From Acidimicrobiales bacterium (GTDB lineage: Bacteria > Actinomycetota > Acidimicrobiia > Acidimicrobiales > Palsa-688): a stretch of DNA of 33,979 bases. The position numbers and the translations under genes are program-made. Positions 7,292 to 15,726 of this stretch are shown here, piece after piece (the stretch's first letter is position 1; the number at the start of each line of letters is the position of its first letter). The stretch is taken from assembly GCA_035533095.1 (NCBI GenBank), contig DATLUM010000059.1, positions 1 to 33,979 of the forward strand, read 5' to 3'. Under the pieces are notes generated by a model. It was not told where the DNA came from and did no database searches. It saw nothing but the letters and a program-made list of their open reading frames with translations.

Positions 7292-7672
7292 TCAGGCGCC
7301 GGCGGGTACAAGCACGGGGATGGCTTCGCTGCCTGGCGGGCGTTCGAACGCTACGCGCAGCGCCATCCCCTCCTGCAGCACGGCCGGGTCGTCGCAGAGG
7401 AGCGCCGCCCACATCCACGGTCCCTCTTTGAGCTCCGCGACGGCTACCACAGACGACGCCGGCGGTGGCAGCACGGCCCAGCTGACGAGTCTCGCTTCGC
7501 CGCTCGAGGGCTCCCACCGGAGATCCTCACTGGCGCAGAAGGAGCACTGCAGCGCCTGTGGCTTGGACGCGTGGCCGTGGGGCTCGCAGCGCCGGATCAG
7601 GTAGACGCCGGCGGCGGTGCCGTCGAAGAACTCTTCACTTGCCTCGTCGCGTGCTACAGCCGGGATGCTCAC
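7292..7672 (-). CDS. DUF35/OB-fold acyl-CoA-associated zinc-ribbon protein
   Basis: A 126-residue protein beginning 'EASEEFFDGTAAGVYLIRRC', the usual start of DUF35 proteins, followed by a rubredoxin-like zinc ribbon and an OB fold. The second knuckle, 'CSFC' at about 43-46, is intact, whereas the first is 'CEPH' rather than CxxC. DUF35 proteins pair with thiolase-fold enzymes, for instance ChsH2-DUF35 with Ltp2 in steroid side-chain degradation, and are needed for partner activity. Here the start GTG overlaps the thiolase-like gene's stop (GTGA), matching that pairing. It probably forms a complex with the product of 7669-8892. The acyl substrate is unknown. Confidence 0.85.
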   Translation of the reverse strand: MSIPAVARDEASEEFFDGTAAGVYLIRRCEPHGHASKPQALQCSFCASEDLRWEPSSGEARLVSWAVLPPPASSVVAVAELKEGPWMWAALLCDDPAVLQEGMALRVAFERPPGSEAIPVLVPAGA

Positions 7673-8892
7673 GCCGGTCCCGTCCCGAGCACGAGCGTGG
7701 CGTGATGGTCAAGGATCCCGCCGTTGCCGCTGACGAGCGCAACGTCGTGGCGTTCGACCTGGCGTTCGCCGCCCTGCCCGCGGACCTGGATGATCGCTTC
7801 GGTGAGCGGCGTGAATCCCCACATGTAGAACGAGGAGAGCTGTCCGCCGCCGGTGTTCAGCTTGAGGCGACCCCCGGGGCCGATCTGCCCGCCGGTGGAC
7901 ACGAACGCGCCCCCTTCCCCCTTCGCGCAGAACCCGTAGTCCTCGAGCGACACGAGGACGGTGTAGGTGTAGCAGTCGTAGATCTGCGCTACGTCGACGT
8001 CGTCGAGCTTGACGCACGCCATCGACAGTGCCTGCGGCCCGGAGAGCGCGGCGCCTGTCACGAGCCCGAATTCCTCGTCGTGCTCGAACAGCCGGCCCGG
8101 ATGGCACTGTGCCCAACCGTTGACGTGGACGGGTGGTTGGCACAGATCGGCGGCTCGCGCTTCGGTCGTGACGACGACGGCGACGCCCCCGTTGGACACG
8201 AGGCAGCAGTCAAGCAGGCGGAACGGGTCCGCGATCACGCGCGAGCTCTTGTGGTCCTCGAGCGTGATGGGGTCACGCTTCGCGGCGGCGGGGTTCATGG
8301 CGGCCCACGCGCGCTGGGCTACGGCGATCGCTCCGAAATCCTCGCTGGTGGTTCCGAATCGGTTCATGTGCCGGCGCGCGGCGAGCGCGTAAAGCGTGTT
8401 CGCACCGATGGCGCCGGCGGAGATGGTCAGGCCGCTCCATCCATGGAGGGTGGGCTTAGGCGGTTCGGCAGGACGATCGGGTGCAACCGGGTTGGCGTTC
8501 CTGCGCCGCGCGCCATAGACGTCGCCGGCGGAACGCCCCGGCCGCAGCGGCGCGTCCGCAAAAACGCACACCACTACTTCGGCCATCCCCGACTGCACCG
8601 CCATCGATGCGAACTGCACCATGGAGCCCGCGGTCGAACCATAACCCTGCATCTCGGACAAGAGGCGGAGATCGCGCAGGCCGAGTTCGCGTTGAAGACC
8701 GAGACCGACGCCACCGCTGGTCCCGTTGGAGGTGAGCAGACCGTCGACGTCGCCCAGTTGCAGGCCGGCGTCGGCGACCGCGAGGCGGATTGCCTCTCTC
8801 GCGAAGCTCGCTGCGTTGCGGCCGTAGATGGCGCCCATCTCGGTCATGCCGAGGCCCGCTATGACAGGTCTGCGGGACTTCGGGGCGGCCAT
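7669..8892 (-). CDS. Thiolase-fold protein of the SCP-x/Ltp2 type lacking the nucleophilic Cys
   Basis: A 407-residue thiolase superfamily protein ('VIAGLGMTEMG...FAREAIRLAVADAGL'). In true thiolases the acyl-accepting Cys lies in a C-A-S-G stretch. Here the region reads 'MQGYGSTAGSMVQFASMAV' (about 81-99), with Ser86 or a neighbour in that place. The second half has 'IYDCYTYTVLVSLEDYGFC' (304-322) and 'LNTGGGQLSSFYMWGF' (345-360), resembling the Ltp2 aldolases that use tyrosines instead of Cys/His. Tyr305 and Tyr356 are candidates. A retro-aldol reaction on an acyl-CoA is therefore more likely than thiolysis. The next gene encodes its expected DUF35 partner. A TAACGT box lies 6 nt before the ATG, back to back with fabD. 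Confidence 0.85.
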   Translation of the reverse strand: MAAPKSRRPVIAGLGMTEMGAIYGRNAASFAREAIRLAVADAGLQLGDVDGLLTSNGTSGGVGLGLQRELGLRDLRLLSEMQGYGSTAGSMVQFASMAVQSGMAEVVVCVFADAPLRPGRSAGDVYGARRRNANPVAPDRPAEPPKPTLHGWSGLTISAGAIGANTLYALAARRHMNRFGTTSEDFGAIAVAQRAWAAMNPAAAKRDPITLEDHKSSRVIADPFRLLDCCLVSNGGVAVVVTTEARAADLCQPPVHVNGWAQCHPGRLFEHDEEFGLVTGAALSGPQALSMACVKLDDVDVAQIYDCYTYTVLVSLEDYGFCAKGEGGAFVSTGGQIGPGGRLKLNTGGGQLSSFYMWGFTPLTEAIIQVRGQGGERQVERHDVALVSGNGGILDHHATLVLGTGPA

Positions 8893-8898
8893 GGGGTC

Positions 8899-8904
8899 AC
8901 GTTA
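8899..8904 (-). promoter_or_regulatory. -10 box of the thiolase-like/DUF35/CoA-transferase operon
   Basis: TAACGT on the minus strand, 6 nt before the ATG at 8892, consistent with a leaderless transcript. It is divergent from the fabD box about 40 nt away. Confidence 0.4.
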
Positions 8905-8942
8905 GTGAGCACAGCAGCTATGGCGCCTGCCCGCGAGCGCTG

Positions 8943-8948
8943 TAGCTT
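8943..8948 (+). promoter_or_regulatory. -10 box of fabD
   Basis: TAGCTT ends 8 nt before the GTG at 8957. There is no Shine-Dalgarno, so leaderless initiation is likely. No convincing -35 is visible. Confidence 0.4.
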
Positions 8949-8956
8949 CGTTGCCC

Positions 8957-9886
8957 GTGCTCGCGCTCCTGTTCCCCGGCCAAGGCTCGCAACGACCCCA
9001 GATGGGAGTCCCCTGGAAGGACCATCCGGCCTGGTCCGCCGTCGAGCGCATCGCGGAGGCCACCGGCCGCGACGTCGCGGCGTTGCTCCTCGACGCCGAC
9101 GCCGAGACTCTCAAGGCGACCCGCAACTCCCAGCTCGCCGCGTTCGCGCTGAGCCTCGTCACCCTCTACGCGGCGCGCTCCTCCGGTCTGGAGTACGCGC
9201 CCGCGCCCCGGGCGGTGGCAGGTCACAGCCTCGGTGAGTACACGGCGCTCACCGCCGCCGGCGCTCTCGATGCCATTGGGGCGGCGCGCCTCGTGGCGGC
9301 GCGGGGCGAGGCGATGCAAACGGCGGCCGACAAGGAGCCCGGCACCATGGCGGCGGTGCTCGGCCTCGAGCCGGCCCAGGTCGCCGAGGCGTGCGCCGGC
9401 GTCGACGGCGCATGGCCCGCCAACGACAACGCTCCGGGCCAATTCGTTATCTCCGGCACTTCCGCCGGCGTGGCGGCCGCCGGCGAAGCCGCCCGGCAGC
9501 TCGGCGCCAAACGCGTCATGGCACTGCCGGTTGGGGGGGCATTCCACTCCCCTCTCATGGCCTCGGCACAGGGCAGGCTCGAGGAGGCCTTGCGGGAGGC
9601 GCACTTCCACGACTCAGAGATCGACGTGGTCGCGAACGTGGACGCTGCCCCTCACCGCGACGGCTGGCATGAACTCCTCTCTCGCCAGCTCGTGTCGCCG
9701 GTCCGCTGGCGCCAGTCGCTGGTCAAGCTCCGCGAACTCGGCGTAACCCATTACCTCGAGCTAGGGCCTGGCAGCGAGCTGTCCGGAATGGTCAAGCGCA
9801 CGGTCGACGACTCCGAGCGCGCCAATGTCGCGACGCCGGACGACCTCGACTCCTTGCAGGCGTTCCTCGAATCGGCCGTCGGCTAG
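8957..9886 (+). CDS. fabD: Malonyl-CoA:ACP transacylase
   Basis: FabD moves the malonyl group from CoA to acyl carrier protein, supplying extender units for fatty acid (or polyketide) synthesis in the cytoplasm. The 309-residue protein opens 'LALLFPGQGSQ', has the nucleophile elbow 'GHSLGEYTAL' (Ser at about 91), the catalytic His in 'GGAFHSPLM' (about 197), and ends with 'HYLELGPGSELSGMVKR'. An in-frame TTG at 8951 would add two residues. The GTG at 8957 gives the usual family N-terminus and lies 8 nt after a TAGCTT box. Other fab genes are absent, so this is a stand-alone fabD. It converges with the acyl-CoA synthetase gene with only 4 nt between stops. Confidence 0.95.
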   Translation: MLALLFPGQGSQRPQMGVPWKDHPAWSAVERIAEATGRDVAALLLDADAETLKATRNSQLAAFALSLVTLYAARSSGLEYAPAPRAVAGHSLGEYTALTAAGALDAIGAARLVAARGEAMQTAADKEPGTMAAVLGLEPAQVAEACAGVDGAWPANDNAPGQFVISGTSAGVAAAGEAARQLGAKRVMALPVGGAFHSPLMASAQGRLEEALREAHFHDSEIDVVANVDAAPHRDGWHELLSRQLVSPVRWRQSLVKLRELGVTHYLELGPGSELSGMVKRTVDDSERANVATPDDLDSLQAFLESAVG

Positions 9887-9890
9887 AGCG

Positions 9891-11594
9891 CTACGCGCCC
9901 ACCAGCTCATCGCGGAGCTCGCGCTTCAGGATCTTCCCTGCCGGGTTGCGCGGCAGGGGCCCGTCGTAGAACCACACCTTCACCGGGACCTTGAACGACG
10001 CCAGCTTCGTCCGCACAAATTCCTGCAGCTCGCTCTCGGTCACCGAACAACCAGCTCTCACCTGGACGACCGCCGCCGGCTCCTCACCGAGCGTCGGGTG
10101 CGCAACGCCGATCACCGCCGCGTCCGCCACCGCCGGGTGCTCGTAGAGAACAGCCTCGATCTCCACGCAGTAGATGTTCTCCCCGCCGCGGATCAGCATG
10201 TCCTTGGCACGGTCGACGATGTAGACGAAATTCTCCTCGTCCAGCCGCGCGATGTCGCCGGTGTGAAGCCAACCGTCGCTGAACGTCTGCGCCGTCGCCT
10301 CGGGCTTGCCCCAGTAGCCCTTCACGACGTTCGGCCCCTTGATCCAGAGCTCGCCGACCGAGCCGAGCGCCAACTCCCGGCCATCGGCGTCGACGACCTT
10401 CACCGTCACGACGGGAACCGGAGGGCCGACGCTGTCGGGCTTCTTCACGTAGTCCTCGCCGGCGTTCATCGTCGAGAGCGAGGAGGTCTCGGTCAGCCCG
10501 TAGCCGTTCGAGGCGGGCACGGAGCCGAACTGCTCCTGGATCCTGCGGACCAGTTCGGGAGGCGCCGGCGCGCCCCCGTAGCCGACCGCCTTGACGCTCG
10601 AGGTGTCGCGCGAGTCGAAATCAGGGTGGTCCAGCACCTGCATCACCATCGTCGGCACGCCGCCGAACGTGGTGATCCGCTCGCGCTCGATCAGCTCGAG
10701 CGCCCGGCCGGCGTCCCAGCGGTACATGATGACGAGCTTCCCGCCGGCGAGCGCGTTGGCGACCAGGACCGAATGGCAGCCCGTGGCGTGGAAGAACGGC
10801 ACCGACAGCAGGTACGCGTTCTGGGACCCGTCGCCTGCGGCGTCGACCCCTGCGCGCAACGCGTTGCGGACGTTGACGTAGAAAAGGCTGATCGGATTGG
10901 TGCAGATGTTGCGGTGCGTTCCGAGCGCACCCTTGGGCCGCCCCGTGGTACCGGAGGTGTAGAAGATCGTCGCGTCGTCGTCAGTGGCGACGTTGACCGA
11001 CGGCAGCTCGGCGCTCTCGGGTACCTGGCCGACGACGTCCTCCCAGCGCAGCATCCCCTCGGCAGGCACCGACGCGCCGCCGCGAACCACGACCGTGACC
11101 TCGAGCTCCGGCAGATCAGCGAGATGGGGGGCGATACGCGCGGCGCGGTCTTCGTCGGCTATCAGAACCTCGGTCCCCGAGTCGGCGAGCCCGTACTGCA
11201 GCTCCTCCCCCGTCCACCAGGCGTTGAGCGGCACGACGACGGCACCGGCGGCCGACGCCGCCCAGAATGCGACGGACCACTCGGGGAAGTTCCGCATGGC
11301 TATGGCCACCCTGTCGCCCTCGCGGACTCCGAACCGGTCGCGCAGGATCGTGGCGAGATGGGCGCAGGCGCGGAAATGCTCCTCGAAGGTCATGTGCTCG
11401 TCTTCGTAGACGAGGAAGGTCTTGTCGCCGTGCCCTCGGCTCAGGGTCAGGATGTCGGCGAGCGTTGCGGGGCAGTTCTTCCAGACCTTGGTCGGGATGC
11501 CGCGGATCTCGACCTCGTCGACCTCGAACATCTGGCCAGGGGCGGTGAGCTGCGCGTCGGCTTCAGCGATGGACATGGAAAAAGACCCAGTCAT
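9891..11594 (-). CDS. Fatty-acyl-CoA synthetase (AMP-forming, FadD-like)
   Basis: An adenylate-forming ligase of 567 residues that activates a carboxylic acid with ATP and CoA. The phosphate loop is 'YTSGTTGRPKGA' (about 212-223), motif A5 is 'NGYGLTETSS', motif A7 is 'GWLHTGDIARLDEENF', the hinge is 'VDRAKDMLIRGGENIYCVEIE', and the catalytic Lys554 is in 'NPAGKILKREL'. The substrate is probably a fatty or related acid but cannot be fixed. The start ATG at 11594 overlaps the upstream stop as ATGA, which is why I prefer it over the 7-residue-longer start at 11615. It is the last gene of the leuB-ilvE-cimA unit, an unusual partner for branched-chain amino acid synthesis. Confidence 0.9.
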   Translation of the reverse strand: MTGSFSMSIAEADAQLTAPGQMFEVDEVEIRGIPTKVWKNCPATLADILTLSRGHGDKTFLVYEDEHMTFEEHFRACAHLATILRDRFGVREGDRVAIAMRNFPEWSVAFWAASAAGAVVVPLNAWWTGEELQYGLADSGTEVLIADEDRAARIAPHLADLPELEVTVVVRGGASVPAEGMLRWEDVVGQVPESAELPSVNVATDDDATIFYTSGTTGRPKGALGTHRNICTNPISLFYVNVRNALRAGVDAAGDGSQNAYLLSVPFFHATGCHSVLVANALAGGKLVIMYRWDAGRALELIERERITTFGGVPTMVMQVLDHPDFDSRDTSSVKAVGYGGAPAPPELVRRIQEQFGSVPASNGYGLTETSSLSTMNAGEDYVKKPDSVGPPVPVVTVKVVDADGRELALGSVGELWIKGPNVVKGYWGKPEATAQTFSDGWLHTGDIARLDEENFVYIVDRAKDMLIRGGENIYCVEIEAVLYEHPAVADAAVIGVAHPTLGEEPAAVVQVRAGCSVTESELQEFVRTKLASFKVPVKVWFYDGPLPRNPAGKILKRELRDELVGA

Positions 11595-12100
11595 ACGATC
11601 AACAGTTCCTTCCACGAACCGAGCCTCTCGCGTACCTGGGCCGCGGTCAGTGCGAGGGTCTCGAGCCGGACCGCGTCGACGATCTCGCGCTGGTCCCAGT
11701 AGTGCTCAGCGGCGCCGCTGAACATCCTCTTGCGCCACGAGACGAGGTCGTCGGGGGCTCCGCCGAGGAACCCCCACAGGGTGTACGCCCATTCCATGTC
11801 GTAGATGACCGGTGCCCTGCCGAACTGGGCCGAGCGGCGCGTGCCACAGGCGAAGCAGCCGGCGACGGTGGCGTCTTCGTGCTCGCCCTCGGTGAGCTGC
11901 AGCCGCGGGATGAGCCGCCTGGCAAGCTTGAGCCCGTAGCCGAGGTCGGGGCCCGTGGACCCGAAGCGAGGGCCCCTGGGTTGAGCCAGCTCGGTCTGCT
12001 CGGCCGGCCTTTCCTGGTACCACGCAACGGGCGGTGGGAGCAGGGCCGATGGCCTGACCCGGTCGGAGGCCTGTACCGGTACGTGGTTTGGTTGGGTCAC
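11591..12100 (-). CDS. Conserved-looking protein of unknown function between cimA and the acyl-CoA synthetase
   Basis: I do not recognise this 169-residue protein. Its first ~55 residues are Pro/Arg-rich and look disordered. The remainder is more ordered, with 'GLKLARRLIPRLQL', a possible metal- or redox-active 'GCFACGTRR' (about 81-89), and an aromatic patch 'YDMEWAYTLWGFLGGAPDDL' (about 100-119). The C-terminus is helical. There is no signal peptide or membrane segment. It starts with GTG overlapping the cimA stop (GTGA) and ends overlapping the ligase start (ATGA), so it is almost certainly translated. The coupling suggests a role with the acyl-CoA synthetase rather than with citramalate synthesis, but that is inference. 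Confidence 0.65.
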   Translation of the reverse strand: MTQPNHVPVQASDRVRPSALLPPPVAWYQERPAEQTELAQPRGPRFGSTGPDLGYGLKLARRLIPRLQLTEGEHEDATVAGCFACGTRRSAQFGRAPVIYDMEWAYTLWGFLGGAPDDLVSWRKRMFSGAAEHYWDQREIVDAVRLETLALTAAQVRERLGSWKELLIV

Positions 12101-13731
12101 AGAGGCTGATTCTGCTGGCCTGCCGCTCCATGCAGCAACCCGAACACGATCGAGTCCTCAAGGGCGGCCCACGACGCCTCGATCACGTTCTCCGATACCC
12201 CGATGGTGGTCCAGCTGCGCTCCCCGTCCGTCGAGTCGATCAGCACCCGGGTGACCGCCGCGGTCCCCTTGCTGGTGTCGAGCACCCGGACCTTGAAGTC
12301 TGTGAGGTGGACGTGCGCGAGATTCGGGAACACCGGGCCGATCGCCTTGCGCAGGGCGGCGTCGAGCGCGTTCACCGGTCCGTTCCCCTCCGCCGTGGTT
12401 ATGACCCGGTCGTCGCCCACCAGCACCTTGACGGTCGCCTCGGTCACAAATGACCCGTCGTCGCGAAGGTCGGTGATCACCCTGTGCGACTCCAACCTGA
12501 AAAACGACTGCTTCCACCCCGTCGCCGCCCTCATCAACAGCTCGAGCGAGCCGTCAGCGACCTCGAAGTGGTACCCGCGGTGTTCCAGGTCCTTGAGCTG
12601 TTCGACCACGGCGGCGAGGACGCTGTCGTCGAGGGACAGCCCCAGCTGCTCCGCCTTCAAGGCGACGGTGGAGCGGCCCGCCATCTCGCTGACGACGAAC
12701 CGGGTGCCGTTGCCGACCGATTCCGGGTCGACGTGCTCGTAGGCGTCGCGCTGCCTGGCGATGGCGCTCGTGTGCAGGCCGGCTTTGTGCGCGAACGCGG
12801 ACGCGCCGACGAACGGCTGGTGCGGGTGGGGCGCGATGTTCACCACCTCCGCGATGTGGTGCGCCACCGAGGTGAGACGCGGCAGGCGGTCCAGACCGAT
12901 CGTCTCGACACCCATCTTCAAGGTGAGGTCCGGTACAGCCGCGGTCAGGTCGGCATTGCCGGTCCGTTCGCCGTATCCGTTGATGCAGCCTTGAATCTGG
13001 GTGACCCCCATGCGTACCGCCATGAGGGAGTTGGCGACGGCGCAGCCGGAGTCGTTGTGGAAGTGGCAGCCGAGGGCAGTACCGGGGTCGAGGGCGTGTT
13101 GGCGTAGCTCTCCGACCACCCGCTCTACTTCGAACGGAAGGCTGCCGCCGTTGGTGTCACACAGGACGAGGACCTCGGCACCGGCGCCAGCCGCGGCACG
13201 AAGCACGTCGGTGCTGAAGGCCGGGTTCGAGCGGTAACCGTCGAAGAAGTGCTCTGCGTCGAGGAACACCCGCTTGCCCTGCGCCACGAGGTAGCCGACC
13301 GAGTCGGCGACCATGTCGATCGCCTCGGTGAGGCTCGTCCGCAGAGTCTCTGTGACGTGCCACTCCGCGGACTTGGCGACGAGGCACACCACGGAGGTCT
13401 GCGCTGCGAGCATGTCGGCGAGCACGGGGTCCGTCTCCGCCCGCCCGCCGGCTTTGCGCGTCGACCCGAACGCGACGAGCGTCGCAGTCTGAAGGTTGAG
13501 CTCGCCGGCGGCGGCCCTGCGGAAGAACTCGGCGTCCTTGGGGTTCGCCCCCGGCCACCCGCCTTCGATGTACTGGACCCCGAGGTGGTCGAGCTGCTCG
13601 GCGACGCGCAGCTTGTCGTCGACGGTGAGCGACAGTCCCTCTTGCTGCGATCCGTCCCGCAACGTGGTGTCGTAGACGTCTACCGCCTCCGGCAGTTCGG
13701 GGGGGACCAGGTGCGCGTGATCACCCGACAT
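12097..13731 (-). CDS. cimA: (R)-citramalate synthase
   Basis: CimA condenses pyruvate with acetyl-CoA to citramalate, the first step of a threonine-independent route to 2-oxobutyrate and isoleucine. The 544-residue protein belongs to the DRE-TIM family: 'YDTTLRDGSQQEGLSLT' (about 20-36) holds the metal and base residues, 'DAEHFFDGY' and 'HFHNDSGCAVANS' provide further ligands, and 'GYGERTGNADL' follows. The C-terminal ~140 residues are a LeuA-dimer regulatory domain, the site of Ile feedback in this family. The length and the 'DGSQQEG' and 'FFDGY' features favour CimA over LeuA or homocitrate synthase. The ATG at 13731 overlaps ilvE by 11 nt. It belongs to the attenuator-led leuB operon. Confidence 0.92.
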   Translation of the reverse strand: MSGDHAHLVPPELPEAVDVYDTTLRDGSQQEGLSLTVDDKLRVAEQLDHLGVQYIEGGWPGANPKDAEFFRRAAAGELNLQTATLVAFGSTRKAGGRAETDPVLADMLAAQTSVVCLVAKSAEWHVTETLRTSLTEAIDMVADSVGYLVAQGKRVFLDAEHFFDGYRSNPAFSTDVLRAAAGAGAEVLVLCDTNGGSLPFEVERVVGELRQHALDPGTALGCHFHNDSGCAVANSLMAVRMGVTQIQGCINGYGERTGNADLTAAVPDLTLKMGVETIGLDRLPRLTSVAHHIAEVVNIAPHPHQPFVGASAFAHKAGLHTSAIARQRDAYEHVDPESVGNGTRFVVSEMAGRSTVALKAEQLGLSLDDSVLAAVVEQLKDLEHRGYHFEVADGSLELLMRAATGWKQSFFRLESHRVITDLRDDGSFVTEATVKVLVGDDRVITTAEGNGPVNALDAALRKAIGPVFPNLAHVHLTDFKVRVLDTSKGTAAVTRVLIDSTDGERSWTTIGVSENVIEASWAALEDSIVFGLLHGAAGQQNQPL

Positions 13732-14644
13732 GCTCGACCCAGTCCTTGTAGCGGTCTACCTTCCCGCGCACCGCGGCCTGGTAGACCTCCTGGATCTGGC
13801 GGGTCATCAGGCCGGGCTTGCCGTCCCCGACCGGGCGGTCGTCCACCGACGCGATGGGCACCACTTCTGCGGCCGTGCCCGAAAGGAACGCCTCTTCCGC
13901 GATGTAGAGGTCGGACCGGAGGATGTTGCCCACCTCCGTCTCGAAGCCGAGGTCGCGGGCGATGGTCATCACAGAGCTCTGGGTGATTCCCTCGAGCGCG
14001 CCGGCGGACAGCGGCGGGGTGATGATCTTGCCGTGGCGAACGACGAAGATGTTCTCGCCTGTGCACTCGGAAACGTAGCCCTGCGGGGACAGGAGGATCG
14101 CCTCGTCGTAGCCGGCCTTCAACGCCTCTACTTTCGCCATGGACGAGTTGATGTACATGCCGGTTCCCTTCGCTGCCGGCGGCATGGCGTTGGGGTCGTG
14201 GCGCTGCCAGGAACTGATCTTCATGCGGACGCCGTTGGCAACCCCTTCGTCGCCGAGGTAGGCGCCCCACGGCCACACCGCAATCGACACGTTCACGGGG
14301 GCCGGCAGAGGATTGAGGCCCATCTCCCCATAGCCCAGGTACACGAGCGGGCGGATGTAGCACTCGGAGAGACCGTTGACGCGAACCGTCGCCTTGGTCG
14401 CCTCGATGAGCTCCTCGACAGTGAAGGGGACGTCGATCATGAAGATCTTCGCCGAATTGAAGAGCCGGACGATGTGGTCTGTGAGCCGGAACACCGCAGG
14501 CCCGGTCTCGGTCGGGTAGGCGCGGATCCCCTCGAACACACCGCAGCCGTAGTGGAGGGAGTGGGTGAGGATGTGCACGCGGGCTTCGTCCCAGTCGACG
14601 AATTCGCCGTCCATCCAGATCTTCTCGGTCTTGGTGATCGGCAT
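13721..14644 (-). CDS. ilvE: Branched-chain amino acid aminotransferase
   Basis: A PLP fold-type IV aminotransferase of 307 residues catalysing the final step of Ile, Val and Leu synthesis with glutamate as amino donor. Visible signatures: 'HSLHYGCGVFEGIRAYPT' (about 28-45), 'YIRPLVYLGYG', the PLP lysine in 'PAAKGTGMYINSSMAK', 'DEAILLSPQGYVSECTGENIF', and 'EEAFLSGTAAEVVPIASVD'. These match IlvE rather than D-amino acid transaminase or aminodeoxychorismate lyase. It starts at ATG 14644, 4 nt after the leuB stop, and overlaps cimA by 11 nt. Confidence 0.96.
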   Translation of the reverse strand: MPITKTEKIWMDGEFVDWDEARVHILTHSLHYGCGVFEGIRAYPTETGPAVFRLTDHIVRLFNSAKIFMIDVPFTVEELIEATKATVRVNGLSECYIRPLVYLGYGEMGLNPLPAPVNVSIAVWPWGAYLGDEGVANGVRMKISSWQRHDPNAMPPAAKGTGMYINSSMAKVEALKAGYDEAILLSPQGYVSECTGENIFVVRHGKIITPPLSAGALEGITQSSVMTIARDLGFETEVGNILRSDLYIAEEAFLSGTAAEVVPIASVDDRPVGDGKPGLMTRQIQEVYQAAVRGKVDRYKDWVEHVG

Positions 14645-14648
14645 CGGA

Positions 14649-15650
14649 CTACACCCTTTCTGCGATCGCGTCGCCCACCTGGAAGGTGGAGCTGCCGGAA
14701 CCCGGGACGAATCCCGAGACCGCCTTGGTTATGCGGGAGGCGGCGTCGCCGGCCCCGAGGAAGTCGAGCATCATCGCGGTTGACACGATCGCGGCTACCG
14801 GGTTCGCCTTGCCGGTGCCCGCAATGTCGGGCGCGGACCCGTGGACTGGCTCGAACATGGAGGGCCCTGTGCGCTCGGGATTGAGGTTCCCCGAGGCGGC
14901 CCGGCCGATGCCGCCGGCGATCGCCCCCCCGAGGTCGGTGAGGATGTCCCCGAACAGGTTGTCGGTGACGATCACGTCGTAGCGCTGCGGGCTCTCGACG
15001 AAGTAGATGCACGAGGCGTCGATGTGGTTGTAGGCCGTGGTGACGTCGGGGTACTCGAGTGCCACCTGGTCGAAGGTCCGCTGCCAGAGGTCCCCCGAGA
15101 ACGTGAGCACGTTGGTCTTGTGGACCAACGTGAGATGCCGGCGGTCCCGGGACCGTGCCAGGTCGAACGCGTACCTGATGCAACGCTCCACGCCGAAGCG
15201 CGTGTTCACGGACCCCTGCGTCGCGATCTCCTGCTCCGTACCTTTGCGCAAGAAACCACCCTCGCCTGCGTAGGCGCCTTCCGTGTTCTCCCGGACCACC
15301 GAGAAGTCGATCGGCACCCCGGCACCGACGCTGGAGTCCGCTACGAAAGGCCGCAGGTTGATGTACAGGTCGAGCTCGAAACGCATCCTCAACAGCAGAC
15401 CCCGCTCCAGCACGCCCGGCGGCACCTCCGGGGTGCCGATCGCGCCGAGGAGGATGGCGTCGAAACCGCGCAGCTCGTCGAGGACGGCGTCGGGCAGCAC
15501 CTCCCCGGTCGCCAGGTAGCGGCGCCCGCCGAGGTCGTATTCGGTCGTGTCCAGGGAGGCACCGGCCGCCCGCGCGACTTTGAGCCCTTCTGCGATCACC
15601 TCGGTTCCGATCCCGTCTCCGGGGATCACGGCGATCTTGTAGGTGGTCAC
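14649..15650 (-). CDS. leuB: 3-Isopropylmalate (or 3-methylmalate) dehydrogenase
   Basis: An NAD-dependent beta-decarboxylating dehydrogenase of 333 residues. '[20 protein letters not shown]' opens the fold. The substrate helix is in '[18 protein letters not shown]', '[15 protein letters not shown]' follows, the metal site is in '[20 protein letters not shown]', and the NAD loop is '[18 protein letters not shown]'. LeuB enzymes also process 3-methylmalate in the citramalate pathway. Together with the downstream cimA and the Ile/Val-only leader peptide, this suggests a main role in isoleucine synthesis here. I chose the GTG at 15650, preceded by AGGAA and matching the family start. Extending the frame further upstream would translate the terminator hairpin. 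Confidence 0.94.
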   Translation of the reverse strand: MTTYKIAVIPGDGIGTEVIAEGLKVARAAGASLDTTEYDLGGRRYLATGEVLPDAVLDELRGFDAILLGAIGTPEVPPGVLERGLLLRMRFELDLYINLRPFVADSSVGAGVPIDFSVVRENTEGAYAGEGGFLRKGTEQEIATQGSVNTRFGVERCIRYAFDLARSRDRRHLTLVHKTNVLTFSGDLWQRTFDQVALEYPDVTTAYNHIDASCIYFVESPQRYDVIVTDNLFGDILTDLGGAIAGGIGRAASGNLNPERTGPSMFEPVHGSAPDIAGTGKANPVAAIVSTAMMLDFLGAGDAASRITKAVSGFVPGSGSSTFQVGDAIAERV

Positions 15651-15680
15651 GTTCCTGCTGGCTCCTGTCTCGGGTCTGGA

Positions 15681-15710
15681 CACAAAACGACCGCCCCCAA
15701 AGGGACGGTC
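15681..15710 (-). terminator. Attenuator terminator in the leuB leader
   Basis: On the minus strand, GACCGTCCC (15710-15702) pairs with GGGGCGGTC (15697-15689) over 9 bp, including one G-T pair, around a TTTG loop. GTTTTGTG (15688-15681) follows directly. It lies between the leader peptide and leuB, 31 nt before the leuB start, so it would end transcription early unless prevented. Confidence 0.75.
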
Positions 15711-15726
15711 CACGAAGCGCACCGGC
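15704..15726 (-). promoter_or_regulatory. Candidate antiterminator stem of the leuB attenuator
   Basis: CGGT and ACCG pair, with an inner CGC/GTG stem around TTC and one G-G mismatch between them. The structure uses the 3' arm of the pause hairpin and the 5' arm of the terminator, so it excludes both. It is weaker than either (about 7-8 bp), as expected of a fold that forms only while a ribosome is stalled. Inferred. Confidence 0.5.

Noticed and set aside
7558-11702. Long open frames on the plus strand opposite the thiolase-like and acyl-CoA synthetase genes
   Set aside because: They are antisense shadows caused by high GC at third positions; the minus-strand proteins have clear family motifs.
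15651-15722. In-frame upstream extension of leuB (about 24 extra residues)
   Set aside because: It would translate the terminator hairpin, has no family similarity, and the GTG at 15650 has an AGGAA site and the normal LeuB N-terminus.
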